From the NCBI RefSeq assembly GCF_029278565.1, contig NZ_CP119560.1, positions 372,001 to 436,000 on the forward strand: a stretch of DNA of 64,000 bases, read 5' to 3'. The position numbers were made by a program, and so were the translations under genes. This DNA is from Haloarcula halophila. GTDB lineage: Archaea; Halobacteriota; Halobacteria; Halobacteriales; Haloarculaceae. Below are positions 50,963 to 60,033 of the stretch, one piece after another. Position 1 is the first letter of the stretch, and every line of letters starts with the position of its first letter. The notes below the pieces were generated by a model. The model made no database searches. It saw only the letters and a program-made list of their open reading frames with translations, and was not told the DNA's origin.

Positions 50963-52828
50963 ATGTCTCTAGCAGTGACGTTGGCGCTCTTCGTCGTCGC
51001 CGTACTATCGTTGCTGCCCGAGACTGACAGACTCCCGCCGCTGCTACTCGTTGGAGCGGTCGTGGGAGCGACAGTTGGAACAGTCACGACCTTCGACCCC
51101 CGATATGCCGGTATTGCAGCGGGAGGGCTCGTTATATGGAGTGTCGTCTATCTGCTCGTCAGTGACACAGCCGATACGGAGGCCGGCGAGGAGCCTACGC
51201 CGAGAATACGAAAGCCGTCGGAACTACCGGATTTCGACGATGTAGGCGGGTTAGAAGATCTAAAACAGCGACTCGAAGAACGAGTAATCGCTCCGATAAC
51301 ATCGCCTGATGCGTACGAGGAATACGATATCAGTCCCGTGAACGGGATCCTCCTCTATGGCCCTCCCGGGTGTGGAAAAACGTTCGTCGCGAACGCGTTG
51401 GCGGGGGAGTCCGGGTTCGCATTGATTTCCGCCACACCGACCGACATTACGAGCAAATGGGTCGGGGAGGCCGCACAGAACATCCAAGTGCTCTTCGAGA
51501 CAGCTCGGGCGAACGAACCCTGTGTTCTGTTATTGGATGAACTCGATGCCGTGGCCGCCAGTCGCTCGGAAATGGGGACCAGTTCACAACAACAGATGGT
51601 GAACCAGTTGCTCGTCGAACTCGCGGCTATCGACGGCTCCGATGTCGTCGTCGTCGGGACGACAAACCGACTCGAAGACATCGACACGGCGATCAGGCGG
51701 TCGGGGCGGTTTGACGACAGGATCGAGGTCCCGCCACCGGATGCCGGAGCCAGACGTGAGATACTGCGTGTCGCACTCGACGGTCGGCCAGTGACGAGTA
51801 CTCTCGACCTCTCGAAAACGGTGTCGGCGACGGCCGGGTACGCCTCCAGCGACGTGGAAACGCTGGCCGAGATCGCTTCGAGGCACGCCCTCAGTGCGAG
51901 CGAACCGATCGACGAACACCATCTTTCGGCGGCAGTTGCCGAGACCGGGACGAGCATTGCCAACTGGCTCCCCGCATACGATTCTGTCACAGAGGGTCGG
52001 ACCGACGTGTCGGTAGTCCAGCCCGATGGGGTGAACATCTCAGCGACAGAGACGCTCGAGACGGACGTGCAAACCCGCTTTTCGGACGTATTGGGGATGG
52101 AAGAGACGAAACAGCGGATCCAGACGCGCCTGCTTGATCCGGTTCGGAACAACGCATGGTACGAGACGGTCGGGCTGGCTGATGTCGACGGGGCATTGTT
52201 TCATGGCCCCTCCAGCTCAATCCTGACCAAGTTGGCGCGGGCGACCGCAGGTGAACTCGGGCTCCCGCTTGTCGTCATTTCCCCGGAACAGCTCGGCACG
52301 GAGTTGCAACGGGGTCCAGCCAACAGGATGTCCGAGTTGTTCGCTATCGCACGAGCGAACACCCCCTGCGTCGTTGTTATAACCGACCTCAACCGGCTCG
52401 CACCGATCACAACGGACGTCAGACAGGGGATCACGTTCGTCGATCGGCTTGCGGGGCAGCTACGACAGTTGGCAGCGGCGGACTTACTCGTCATCGGAAC
52501 TGCCACAGGGACAGCAGAGGTCGCATCACCCGTCCGAGACACTGGCTGTTTCGAGGTGAGAATCGAAGTCAGTCGGCCAGATGTCGACACCCGAAAAACA
52601 GTGCTTCGCTCCACGCTTACGGACGAGATCCTCGAAGACGGGTTCGACTGGGACCAGGCAGCGGCTGCGGTTGCGGGACTCGCGTCCGACGACATCCGTT
52701 CGGTCGCCGAGATGGCCGCTCGGACCGCAGTACGTAACGAACAGCCCCTTTCGACCGAGGGACTTGCGGCAGCAGCGTCTGAGTACCAGTCAGACGGGGA
52801 AGACGGACCACCACGATACATCACCTGA
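50963..52828 (+). CDS. Membrane-anchored tandem AAA+ protein with degenerate second ATPase domain, 621 aa
   Basis: Two N-terminal helices (about 3-19 and 27-66 region) anchor the protein. D1 is a complete Cdc48/FtsH-like AAA+ domain: Walker A GPPGCGKT at 133-140, Walker B LLLDELD at 189-195, sensor GTTNR at 232-236 and arginine finger RRSGRF at 245-250. D2 (about 370-600) keeps the fold, but its P-loop position reads HGPSSSILTK (414-423), without the GK[ST], and its Walker B reads VVITDLNRL (471-479), without DE. D2 is therefore probably inactive. The next gene starts immediately after the stop. An ATP-driven membrane remodelling or protein-extraction machine is plausible; I know no exact match. 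Confidence 0.85.
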   Translation: MSLAVTLALFVVAVLSLLPETDRLPPLLLVGAVVGATVGTVTTFDPRYAGIAAGGLVIWSVVYLLVSDTADTEAGEEPTPRIRKPSELPDFDDVGGLEDLKQRLEERVIAPITSPDAYEEYDISPVNGILLYGPPGCGKTFVANALAGESGFALISATPTDITSKWVGEAAQNIQVLFETARANEPCVLLLDELDAVAASRSEMGTSSQQQMVNQLLVELAAIDGSDVVVVGTTNRLEDIDTAIRRSGRFDDRIEVPPPDAGARREILRVALDGRPVTSTLDLSKTVSATAGYASSDVETLAEIASRHALSASEPIDEHHLSAAVAETGTSIANWLPAYDSVTEGRTDVSVVQPDGVNISATETLETDVQTRFSDVLGMEETKQRIQTRLLDPVRNNAWYETVGLADVDGALFHGPSSSILTKLARATAGELGLPLVVISPEQLGTELQRGPANRMSELFAIARANTPCVVVITDLNRLAPITTDVRQGITFVDRLAGQLRQLAAADLLVIGTATGTAEVASPVRDTGCFEVRIEVSRPDVDTRKTVLRSTLTDEILEDGFDWDQAAAAVAGLASDDIRSVAEMAARTAVRNEQPLSTEGLAAAASEYQSDGEDGPPRYIT

Positions 52829-54961
52829 ATGCCAGAGGACACACAGAGTGAACCAACTGCTGATAAGACAGCTGATGAGCCGTCGCTTCGGCAGTCCGAT
52901 GCACCAGCCACCGCTGACGGGACCACAGCCGTCGAATCCGGCCTGACGGAGCGGCTTCGACAACTGGTTTATTGGCTCTTCGGTTTCGATCTCTCCGCGA
53001 ACTTCCTCCCGCGCCTCCTCGATTGGCTGGCCGGCTCTGGACTCGTTCTCCTGCGACTACAGGAGATCGAGTGGCTAGAGTCGGTCGTTGTTTTCGTCTC
53101 GGTGGTCGGATACGGGAACTTGATGTGGGGGCTGAGTTGGCTGTTCCTGTTTGCATTAGCGCTCTACTACGTCCCCCGACTGATCCGTCCTGCGGACACG
53201 GAGTGGCCCTCCTCTCCTCTGGCCAGGCTGCTCTTAGTCGTCCCGTTCGCGGCCGCCGGTCTGCTAGCTGAAGCGGGCTTCCGACAGCTATTCGCCACCA
53301 TCGGTGTCCGATCCACTGCACCACTTACGGTCCCACTCACCCCGTTGATCGTCGGGGGAACCGCTCTCGGGAGCGGCGTGCTATTCGCTGGCGTGTATGC
53401 GACTATCCCTCATGGCTCATCTCGGGCAAACAGTCTCCCTGGCTATGTCGTCCGTGGATTGGTTCTGGTCGTACTCGTCGGCGTGTTTCTCGCGGAATTC
53501 AGTCTGTTGAGTCCGATCGCCGAGGTGTTCGCTCTCGGGTTCCTCCTCGTCTCGCGGAACTCTCCGCTGCCCAGCGATCCTGCGGAACGCCTTATCGAGG
53601 GTGCGACCACCGTTTGGGAACACGCAGCACTGGTCGTGATGGCAGTGTGGGTCACCTCCGTGCTTGCTGTCGTCGGGTTGGTCGCTCTCGTGATTCGGTT
53701 CCGTTCGCCAGCCGATTTTTTCTCCGTGGCTCCACTGGGGTTTCTGTTTCTGCTCCTCGTCGCGACGAGTGTCGGTCTCTACGCGTATCTGTACTGTAGC
53801 CGCGCGCTCTTGATATCTCGGCGTAACGCTGATCTACAACGAGAATCGCTTACTTCGCTTGCAGTGGGACTGTTGCCGACGGCAATCGGCGTGGGTCTGC
53901 TGGTAGACCGCTACGTGTTTTCCGACCCAGTGGGCGGTCCCACCTTGTTTCAGTTTCTTGTTGGGGGCCTGTTGGTTTACTTCTCCCTGGTCTCTCTGTT
54001 GTTCTCGGAACTCGATGGCGGCAACGACCACGACGAGTTGCGCGTCCGGAAATCAGTCACAAAGAGCGACGATGGCGGTGAAAAACTCGTACAGTTCAGT
54101 CTGGATTCGGAGTACGATGAGAGCGTCGAGGTGTCAATCAGCGATCCGTTGACGAAATGGCAACACCACGAGATATGGATGTACGATACGAACCAGGTCG
54201 AGGACTGGGCACGCACGGACGCTGGCGTGGAGTTTACTACAGTTGTTCCGGCAGCCGGTGAGAAAGAGATCAAGTACGGTGTTGCTATCCCGCAACGAAT
54301 CGGGGCTCGGAACTACCAGACCGAGTACGATACGGTGGTTCGACCCGCGGAACGCGCACACTTCGACGATGGGGAGTCGGCACACACGAGTAACGAGAAT
54401 ATCGCGTCGTTCAACTACCCAAGACATCATCAGGCAGTTTTCGATGTCGGCGTGTTTTTCGGATTGACCACGCTGTGGATTCGACAGTTCGCTCCGATGG
54501 CACCAGTATTCGAGATGACGGGGCCTGTCGTCGGGAGTGGTCCAATAGCAGGAGCGGCGGTGCCGCTTCTCACTGTCGTTGCTAGTTATCTCCCGTTTGC
54601 GGTCGCCATTCAGATCCGAGAGCTTGCTGCTGCCTCTAGTCTGGGTACTGAATCACGAACAGGGATACGACAGACAGTCGTCGCCAACAGGAGCATACTT
54701 GTAGCCGCGGGAGCGGTCCTCTCGGTGACTGTGTTTGCGTTCTGTTACAGGATACCAGCCCGGTTCGGGATCTCGACTACCCTCGTGGGTCTCGTCGGTA
54801 GCCTCTGTTTCTTGCTTTTCGCTCGCTTGTCGATCGGAGTCAGTCGGACACTCGAACTCGTGGTCCAGGTGTGTCGCTCGGGTATGCTCCTTGTCTGGAA
54901 ACAACTGGTGGTGCTGTTCACTACGTTGTTGATTGTCCCTGCCATCGTCTTCGACTGGTAG
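52829..54961 (+). CDS. Large polytopic membrane protein partnered with AAA+ protein, 710 aa
   Basis: An acidic cytoplasmic N-terminus (about 1-45) is followed by about nine or ten helices (about 60-410). A soluble domain (about 415-540: DELRVRKSVTKSDDGGEKLVQF; HEIWMYDTNQVEDW) comes next, then about five more helices to the C-terminus. The ATG directly follows the AAA+ stop (TGAATG), so the two are surely co-translated. I do not recognise the family. The pair looks like a two-component membrane machine in which the AAA+ protein acts on or through this protein. Confidence 0.8.
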   Translation: MPEDTQSEPTADKTADEPSLRQSDAPATADGTTAVESGLTERLRQLVYWLFGFDLSANFLPRLLDWLAGSGLVLLRLQEIEWLESVVVFVSVVGYGNLMWGLSWLFLFALALYYVPRLIRPADTEWPSSPLARLLLVVPFAAAGLLAEAGFRQLFATIGVRSTAPLTVPLTPLIVGGTALGSGVLFAGVYATIPHGSSRANSLPGYVVRGLVLVVLVGVFLAEFSLLSPIAEVFALGFLLVSRNSPLPSDPAERLIEGATTVWEHAALVVMAVWVTSVLAVVGLVALVIRFRSPADFFSVAPLGFLFLLLVATSVGLYAYLYCSRALLISRRNADLQRESLTSLAVGLLPTAIGVGLLVDRYVFSDPVGGPTLFQFLVGGLLVYFSLVSLLFSELDGGNDHDELRVRKSVTKSDDGGEKLVQFSLDSEYDESVEVSISDPLTKWQHHEIWMYDTNQVEDWARTDAGVEFTTVVPAAGEKEIKYGVAIPQRIGARNYQTEYDTVVRPAERAHFDDGESAHTSNENIASFNYPRHHQAVFDVGVFFGLTTLWIRQFAPMAPVFEMTGPVVGSGPIAGAAVPLLTVVASYLPFAVAIQIRELAAASSLGTESRTGIRQTVVANRSILVAAGAVLSVTVFAFCYRIPARFGISTTLVGLVGSLCFLLFARLSIGVSRTLELVVQVCRSGMLLVWKQLVVLFTTLLIVPAIVFDW

Positions 54962-55178
54962 TGTGGTCTGATGCCCTCAGACGGGTCGACGACGAACCCT
55001 ACAGCGGCTCATGTCGGCGCGGATCGCTCGATCAACACCAGGGCGTGGCCTCCGCCGTTTCGATCTGCGACCAGCAACCAGCACCAATCGCCGCGACACC
55101 AACGGGTACCCGTTCCACGACGGCCCGTGGAGGGAATACCACGACGTGACCCAACAGCGAGCCGACAGCACCCGAACG

Positions 55179-56210
55179 TCAGTCGGTCAGCGGGAACGAT
55201 CCATCCCACACGGTCGTCGGGATCGCGTCCGCGTACGCACTCCGGACGCAGTTGTCCAAAATCGCCTCTGTCTGAATGGCGTCCCGACCGGTCGAACGGT
55301 TCGTCTCCCCGTCCAAAAGGACGGCCTCCACGTGATCGAGGAGGCCACCGTGTGTCGATTCTGGTTGGTTGCATGCGACACTCCCCGACTCTCCGGCGAC
55401 CTCGTAGGTGAAACCGCCGCTGTCCAGCGTCTCGGCGACGATCGAACCCGCCGTGCCTCGAATCACGAAGCGATCAGTCGAACCCGCGCCGACGAAATCA
55501 CTCGTCACTGTACAGCAGATCCCATCCGCGACAGCGAGTGACAGGGAGACGGCCGTCTCCGTTCGACTGTCTCCGTCATCACAGCGGACGACGCCGGTAG
55601 CCTCAGTCGGCGCGCCCAACAGGTGACAGAGTAGGTCGACGCGATGAGAAGTCGCATCGACGAACCAGCCGCCGCCACTGATCTCGGGTGTTTCGCGCCA
55701 TCCGCTGTCGTTCGGTCGCGGGAATGCGTGGTTGACGATGGCGGACACCGGTTCACCGATCCGGCCCTCCGCGAGCAACTTCTGTATCTCCTCGACATGC
55801 GGGTGGAACCGCCGGTAGTACGCGACAAACAGTTCGACACCGGCCCGGTCGCAGGCGTCGATCATTTCACGCCCCTCCGTGAGACTACGCCCCATCGGCT
55901 TCTCAACGAGGACCGGTTTGCCAGCCTCGGCCGCGGCAACGGTGAAACCCTCATGGGTGTTGGGCGGCGACGCCACGTAGACGGCGTCGATCTCCGGGTC
56001 CGTGATGACTTGTTCGGCGTCACCGGTTGCGACCGGCACGTCGTGGGCCGCCGCGTACCGTGTGGCCGATTCGCCGTCGCTGGAGGCGACGGCCCCGATG
56101 CGACTTCGTTCGGATCGGTGGAACGCGGGACCGCTCTTCCGTTCGAGAACATCGCCACAGCCGATCACGCCCCATCGGATTGGCGTGGACAGGCTGTTAC
56201 GTTCGTACAT
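55179..56210 (-). CDS. Gfo/Idh/MocA-family oxidoreductase, 343 aa
   Basis: Rossmann fold RWGVIGCGDVLERK at 12-25 and catalytic-Lys motif EKPMGRSL near 98-105. AYYRRFHPHVEEIQ and GGGWFVDATSHRVDLLCHLLG contain the Asp and His typical of the family. NAD(P)-dependent oxidation of a sugar or polyol is expected. The second Gfo enzyme of the window is only distantly similar to the one at 11503. No sugar genes lie next to it and substrate cannot be assigned. The N-terminal ATG gives normal length. Confidence 0.86.
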   Translation of the reverse strand: MYERNSLSTPIRWGVIGCGDVLERKSGPAFHRSERSRIGAVASSDGESATRYAAAHDVPVATGDAEQVITDPEIDAVYVASPPNTHEGFTVAAAEAGKPVLVEKPMGRSLTEGREMIDACDRAGVELFVAYYRRFHPHVEEIQKLLAEGRIGEPVSAIVNHAFPRPNDSGWRETPEISGGGWFVDATSHRVDLLCHLLGAPTEATGVVRCDDGDSRTETAVSLSLAVADGICCTVTSDFVGAGSTDRFVIRGTAGSIVAETLDSGGFTYEVAGESGSVACNQPESTHGGLLDHVEAVLLDGETNRSTGRDAIQTEAILDNCVRSAYADAIPTTVWDGSFPLTD

Positions 56211-56670
56211 ATGTCGTGCTCACCCCCACCCGTGCTAAAACTTCGCCCCGAGAACGAAACAGCGGTACGCCGAACGATTCGCTGTTCGGTGAGCACGTTG
56301 ACGTTCGACTCTTCGTAGTCGAGCAACTGTGACAGTACGGGTCGCACTGCTATCGAAAGCCAGTGGGGTCGTCGTCGAGGAGACAGGCGTGTTCGTCTAT
56401 ACGCTCGTTCGTGGCCCCAACGGGAGATCGAATTCGATCCACGGTCCGGCGCGAGTTTCGGGCGGATCGAGTCCAATTCGTCGGAGTGGCCCGCACGAGG
56501 CTATTCCGTATCCGAACCCATAACTAAGCGGGATTCATCCTGAAGTGGTATACCACTAAGATGGCGGAGTACAACCAGCACTGCCCCAGCAGTTCCGGTA
56601 TCGATCCGACCGCTTCGACTGTCTGTGGCGTTCACAATTACTAAACCGTCTGCGACCCCGTGCTGGCAAT
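56211..56670. other. Intergenic region, no gene seen
   Basis: About 460 bases between divergent genes. A TATA-like CAATTACTAA at 56635-56644 lies about 31 nt before the HD-hydrolase start. Nothing else recognised. Confidence 0.45.
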
Positions 56671-57336
56671 ATGCCCTCCACAGTCGGCGATCGTGCCCGA
56701 GAGTTGTCGCTCCAATACTACGAGGACGCTCTCCCCGCCCACGATATCTTCCACGCCAAACGGGTCCGTGACGTCGCAGTCCGACTCGCCGAGAGGCATC
56801 CCGATCGTGTGGATCGAGATGTCCTGGTTGCAGCAGCCTGGTTACACGATATCGGTCGCCCACTCGAACGTATCGACGAGGTCGACGAGCACGGCGACTG
56901 GGCGGCAACAGAAGCGACAGCACTCCTCGGGGACGAGGGGGTATCCGACGGTCAACTGACTGCGATCGAGCACTGTCTGCGAGCCCATAGTCTCAGAGTG
57001 AGCTCCCCCGATCCGGAGACGATCGAAGCGAAACTGCTGTTCGACGCCGACAAGCTGGACGCGGTCGGGGCTGTCGGGATCGTCCGACTCGCCTGTATTG
57101 TCGGCGAACGGTCGGGACGATCCGGCACGCAGTACGCCGTGATCGACGACACAGCCACGCTCGATACCGAGTCCTCGGAGCTCCCCGATATCGGACTCGT
57201 TCGCGAGTGGGCTCGTGAACGACTCGACGCGCTGTACACTGAGCCCGGCCGACACCTCGGTGAGTCACGCTGGGAGTTCCTGCAACAGTTCTTCGCCCGA
57301 TTCAGCCGCGAGATCGGGACCAGTGAGATCCCTTGA
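56671..57336 (+). CDS. HD-domain phosphohydrolase, 221 aa
   Basis: HD fold of the YedJ/COG1418 type: HDIFHAKRV (24-32), the metal pair His59-Asp60 in AAAWLHDIGRP, His96-like residues in AIEHCLRAHS, and Asp in LLFDADKLDAVG. A metal-dependent phosphohydrolase acting on nucleotides or similar; the exact substrate is unknown. A TATA-like box is about 31 nt upstream. It converges with the following exported-protein gene. Confidence 0.86.
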   Translation: MPSTVGDRARELSLQYYEDALPAHDIFHAKRVRDVAVRLAERHPDRVDRDVLVAAAWLHDIGRPLERIDEVDEHGDWAATEATALLGDEGVSDGQLTAIEHCLRAHSLRVSSPDPETIEAKLLFDADKLDAVGAVGIVRLACIVGERSGRSGTQYAVIDDTATLDTESSELPDIGLVREWARERLDALYTEPGRHLGESRWEFLQQFFARFSREIGTSEIP

Positions 57337-57342
57337 CCTCGC

Positions 57343-58335
57343 TTAGTCGCCCGTTTCGTTCACCACCGTGATATTCGATTCGTTGAGTTCGATAGCGACG
57401 GGGCCGGAGCTCTCAGACGCGTTTCGGACGTCGATCGAACTGTTTTCATCGGCCATCGTGACGTCCGATCGGTCGAGTTGGATTTCGACCCCAGACGTGA
57501 CAACGGTCTCTCTGTCGAGATCGACGGTTATCGTCACCGAACTACCGTTTCTGTCGGGGCGCCGAAGTTCGACATCGACGTAGCCGTCGGCGGTCGCTTT
57601 TGTGACCGTCGCTTGCAACGTCGTCGCATCCAGATGTGCCCGGACGTTGTAACTCGTCTGCGGATCGCTCACGACAAGCCGCTCGATCAGCTCCCGGTCG
57701 TCCCGATCGAGCGACTCGACCCCGTCGGTGAAATTCAGCCGAACCTCGTCCACGTCCGTTCGGGCAGTCTGTACCGACATCGTCTCGTTGGTGCCATTGA
57801 GTGTCCCACGGACGTATGGAAGGCAGTCCCCGGCGGGTCGAACGCGGATGCCAGCGATATCGAGCGGGTCCTCGCGTGCTGTGGACTCGTAGTACTGATT
57901 GACCTGAACTTCGAGGTGGGTGTACGCACCGAGACCTGCACGAGTGTGGGTCGCGTCGACGACGCGTTCAGCGAGATGCTGGCGCCCGACTTCCTCGACG
58001 ACCATGCCGTCGTGGTGGGAGACGAGCGTCACTGTCACGTTTCCGACCTGGTGGATGGTGCTAGTGTGGTTCGGACTGTCCAGGCGGAGGGCACCACTGC
58101 ACGTGCGCTTGGCTTGCTGGAAGGTGTATACACCGTTGGCTTCGCGAACCGTCTCAGAGTCCTGTTGCTGGTCAGTATTCGGCTTCGTACTACTCGTGTC
58201 GGTTCCAGGATCCTCCACAGGGCCAGCGGATGGACTGGCACCCACCATTAGGGCAGCACCGCTGGTCGCAAACAGAACGATCGCGATACCGAACGCGTAC
58301 GTCGCGAGTCTGTAGTCACGTTGCATTCTGCTCAC
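57343..58335 (-). CDS. Exported or membrane-anchored protein of unknown function, 330 aa
   Basis: An N-terminal hydrophobic helix (about 12-32: YAFGIAIVLFATSGAALMVG) is followed by a Thr/Asp-rich linker. The extracellular part has two Cys (TCSGAL, AGDCLPYV), many N-glycosylation-type sequons (NHTS, NGTNETMS, NESN) and a repetitive C-terminus of short beta-like acidic repeats. An ATG three codons downstream (58326) is an alternative start. Divergent from the exported-protein operon at 58.6 kb, with which it may share a function. Family not recognised. Confidence 0.7.
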   Translation of the reverse strand: MSRMQRDYRLATYAFGIAIVLFATSGAALMVGASPSAGPVEDPGTDTSSTKPNTDQQQDSETVREANGVYTFQQAKRTCSGALRLDSPNHTSTIHQVGNVTVTLVSHHDGMVVEEVGRQHLAERVVDATHTRAGLGAYTHLEVQVNQYYESTAREDPLDIAGIRVRPAGDCLPYVRGTLNGTNETMSVQTARTDVDEVRLNFTDGVESLDRDDRELIERLVVSDPQTSYNVRAHLDATTLQATVTKATADGYVDVELRRPDRNGSSVTITVDLDRETVVTSGVEIQLDRSDVTMADENSSIDVRNASESSGPVAIELNESNITVVNETGD

Positions 58336-58596
58336 TCCGTTCGAATCGATCGTGTTGTGTCATCGTGTTCTCCGGCAACAGCCGGGTGGAGACCGATCGG
58401 GCGGCCGCGGGTCCGTCGAAAGTGAACCCGCAGTCCACTGCAACTGGTCGTCCCGACTGCTGTGCTCGCGGGTTGTACGAAAACCCTTGTAAGTCACCGT
58501 TGGAAACGGGCGTGAAACACGTCTGAAACGCGTTTCACTCCTGTTTCATCCCTGGAAACCATCAGATTCTTACTGTCGATATCGCCAGTCCCAATC

Positions 58597-59241
58597 ATGC
58601 CCGTGGTCCCCTCCTCCCGACTGGTGTTCGTCCTGTCACTGGTCGTCCTCGGTAGTAGCATAGGCGTCTTCAGCAGCGTCATCGGGCTCGTGCCCGACGA
58701 TTCGCACCGACTGACGATCGAGGACGGGAGCCTCGTCACCACAGTCGGCGACGGACGACCACAGGTGTTGGTCGAGGACGTTCGCACCGTTTCTCGGGTC
58801 GAGATACGCCGAACAGACGGCTATCACATCGTTCGAGTCGTCGACCGTGAGCCGCCGGCCGTGTCGGCAGAAACCCGTCTCCGAGCCCAACAGGTCGTCT
58901 CGTCCGCCAAAACAGTCGGTGCGGACATCCCGCCACCGAACGACGCCACATACGCTGTCCATCGGATCCCAGCACGGCTCGCCAGTGACCGCGCAGCCGT
59001 CGTCGGTGCGACACCGAACGCCTCACTACGGACGGCGCTGGCCGCTAACGCGTCTGCATTCTCCGTCGAGAAGCGAGACGAGACGATCGTCTTCGAACGA
59101 CGCGAGTCCTGGTGGAGCACCGACCGCGTGCTCGTGGTCGTGACACCGGCCAACTCCAACGCACAGTACAGTGTCGTGGTGGATCTCCCCACAACGACCG
59201 TCGAATCACTCGTTCGACTCGACAGGGGGAGCAGCCGATGA
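58597..59241 (+). CDS. Exported or membrane protein of unknown function, 214 aa
   Basis: An N-terminal helix (about 9-30: LVFVLSLVVLGSSIGVFSSV) precedes an extracytoplasmic beta-rich domain. The stop overlaps the start of a 48-codon gene (ATGA), which overlaps the wHTH gene in the same way, giving a three-gene operon. A secreted partner plus a membrane-anchored wHTH suggests surface sensing linked to transcription, which is inference. Family not recognised. Confidence 0.68.
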   Translation: MPVVPSSRLVFVLSLVVLGSSIGVFSSVIGLVPDDSHRLTIEDGSLVTTVGDGRPQVLVEDVRTVSRVEIRRTDGYHIVRVVDREPPAVSAETRLRAQQVVSSAKTVGADIPPPNDATYAVHRIPARLASDRAAVVGATPNASLRTALAANASAFSVEKRDETIVFERRESWWSTDRVLVVVTPANSNAQYSVVVDLPTTTVESLVRLDRGSSR

Positions 59242-59384
59242 ACGAGGAACGGCCACTCGATCGACCGCCCGTTGTGCATTGCCTACAGCGGTCGTGCTGG
59301 ATCGCTGGTAGCCGTCTCACGACGCAGATGCGGCCGCACTGGCGGTCACTTCTGGCGAGCACGGGAGCGGGTGAACGCCGATGA
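59238..59384 (+). CDS. Small coupled ORF, 48 aa
   Basis: Begins on an ATGA overlap with the preceding gene and ends on an ATGA overlap with the following one, so it fills the 139-base gap exactly. The product (starts MNEERPLDRPPVV) is basic and Arg-rich, with Cys residues at about 15 and 20. Perfect coupling at both ends argues for translation, possibly just to carry ribosomes to the next gene. The basic composition is unlike its acidic neighbours, so a functional protein is not certain. Confidence 0.45.
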   Translation: MNEERPLDRPPVVHCLQRSCWIAGSRLTTQMRPHWRSLLASTGAGERR

Positions 59385-59920
59385 CACGGTTCCCACGTTC
59401 CGAACTGCTTGCGGCAGGGACCCTCGTAACCGCGACAGCGGTTCTCGTCGCACAGTTCCTGACTGCAACACCGACCGTGGTTGCAGTCGCCGACGGAAGC
59501 ACACGGCTCGGGACCGCGAGCTGGCAGTTCACGCTCCGTGATATCGTTAGTATCACGCTCGCGGCTGTCGGCGCCGGGGCCAGTGCGACGGCCCTTCTCT
59601 CCGACGGCTCAGCACCGACACCCACAACAGACGACGAACAAGTAGACTCGTCTCTCGGGCAGTCTAGGGATGGTTCCAGCAACGAGCTACTACAGGCCCG
59701 TCGGAACGAGTGGGAGTCGGTTTCGGAGCGGCTCACGGACAACGAGGAGGTGGTGTACCGAACGGTACTCGCTGCCGATGGTGTCCTCCCACAGAGCGAG
59801 ATTGTCGAGCGGACAGACCTCTCGAAAGCAACCGTCAGTCGGACACTGGACAGCCTGGAGACGAGAGAACTCGTCGAGCGCAAACGCAGAGGGATGGGTA
59901 ACGTAGTGTTGCTCACATAG
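59381..59920 (+). CDS. Membrane-anchored winged-helix regulator, 179 aa
   Basis: Two N-terminal helices (about 10-30 and 50-72) precede a Ser/Asp linker (about 73-100). A C-terminal winged helix (about 110-179) has DNEEVVYRTVLAADGVLPQSE, then ERTDLSKATVSRTLDSLETR and a basic wing VERKRRGMGNVV. The topology places the DNA-binding domain in the cytoplasm and the tether in the membrane. Start overlaps the 48-codon ORF. Likely transduces a membrane or surface signal directly to transcription. Confidence 0.82.
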   Translation: MTRFPRSELLAAGTLVTATAVLVAQFLTATPTVVAVADGSTRLGTASWQFTLRDIVSITLAAVGAGASATALLSDGSAPTPTTDDEQVDSSLGQSRDGSSNELLQARRNEWESVSERLTDNEEVVYRTVLAADGVLPQSEIVERTDLSKATVSRTLDSLETRELVERKRRGMGNVVLLT

Positions 59921-60033
59921 CAGCAACGTCGACCGATAAGCCAGTCGGTGCCAATCGGGAACCGCACACGAGTACCACTGGGAGGTACCACCGTGTAGAA
60001 ACCTTCATACGGCGCGTGTTCCGAACCGGTGGT

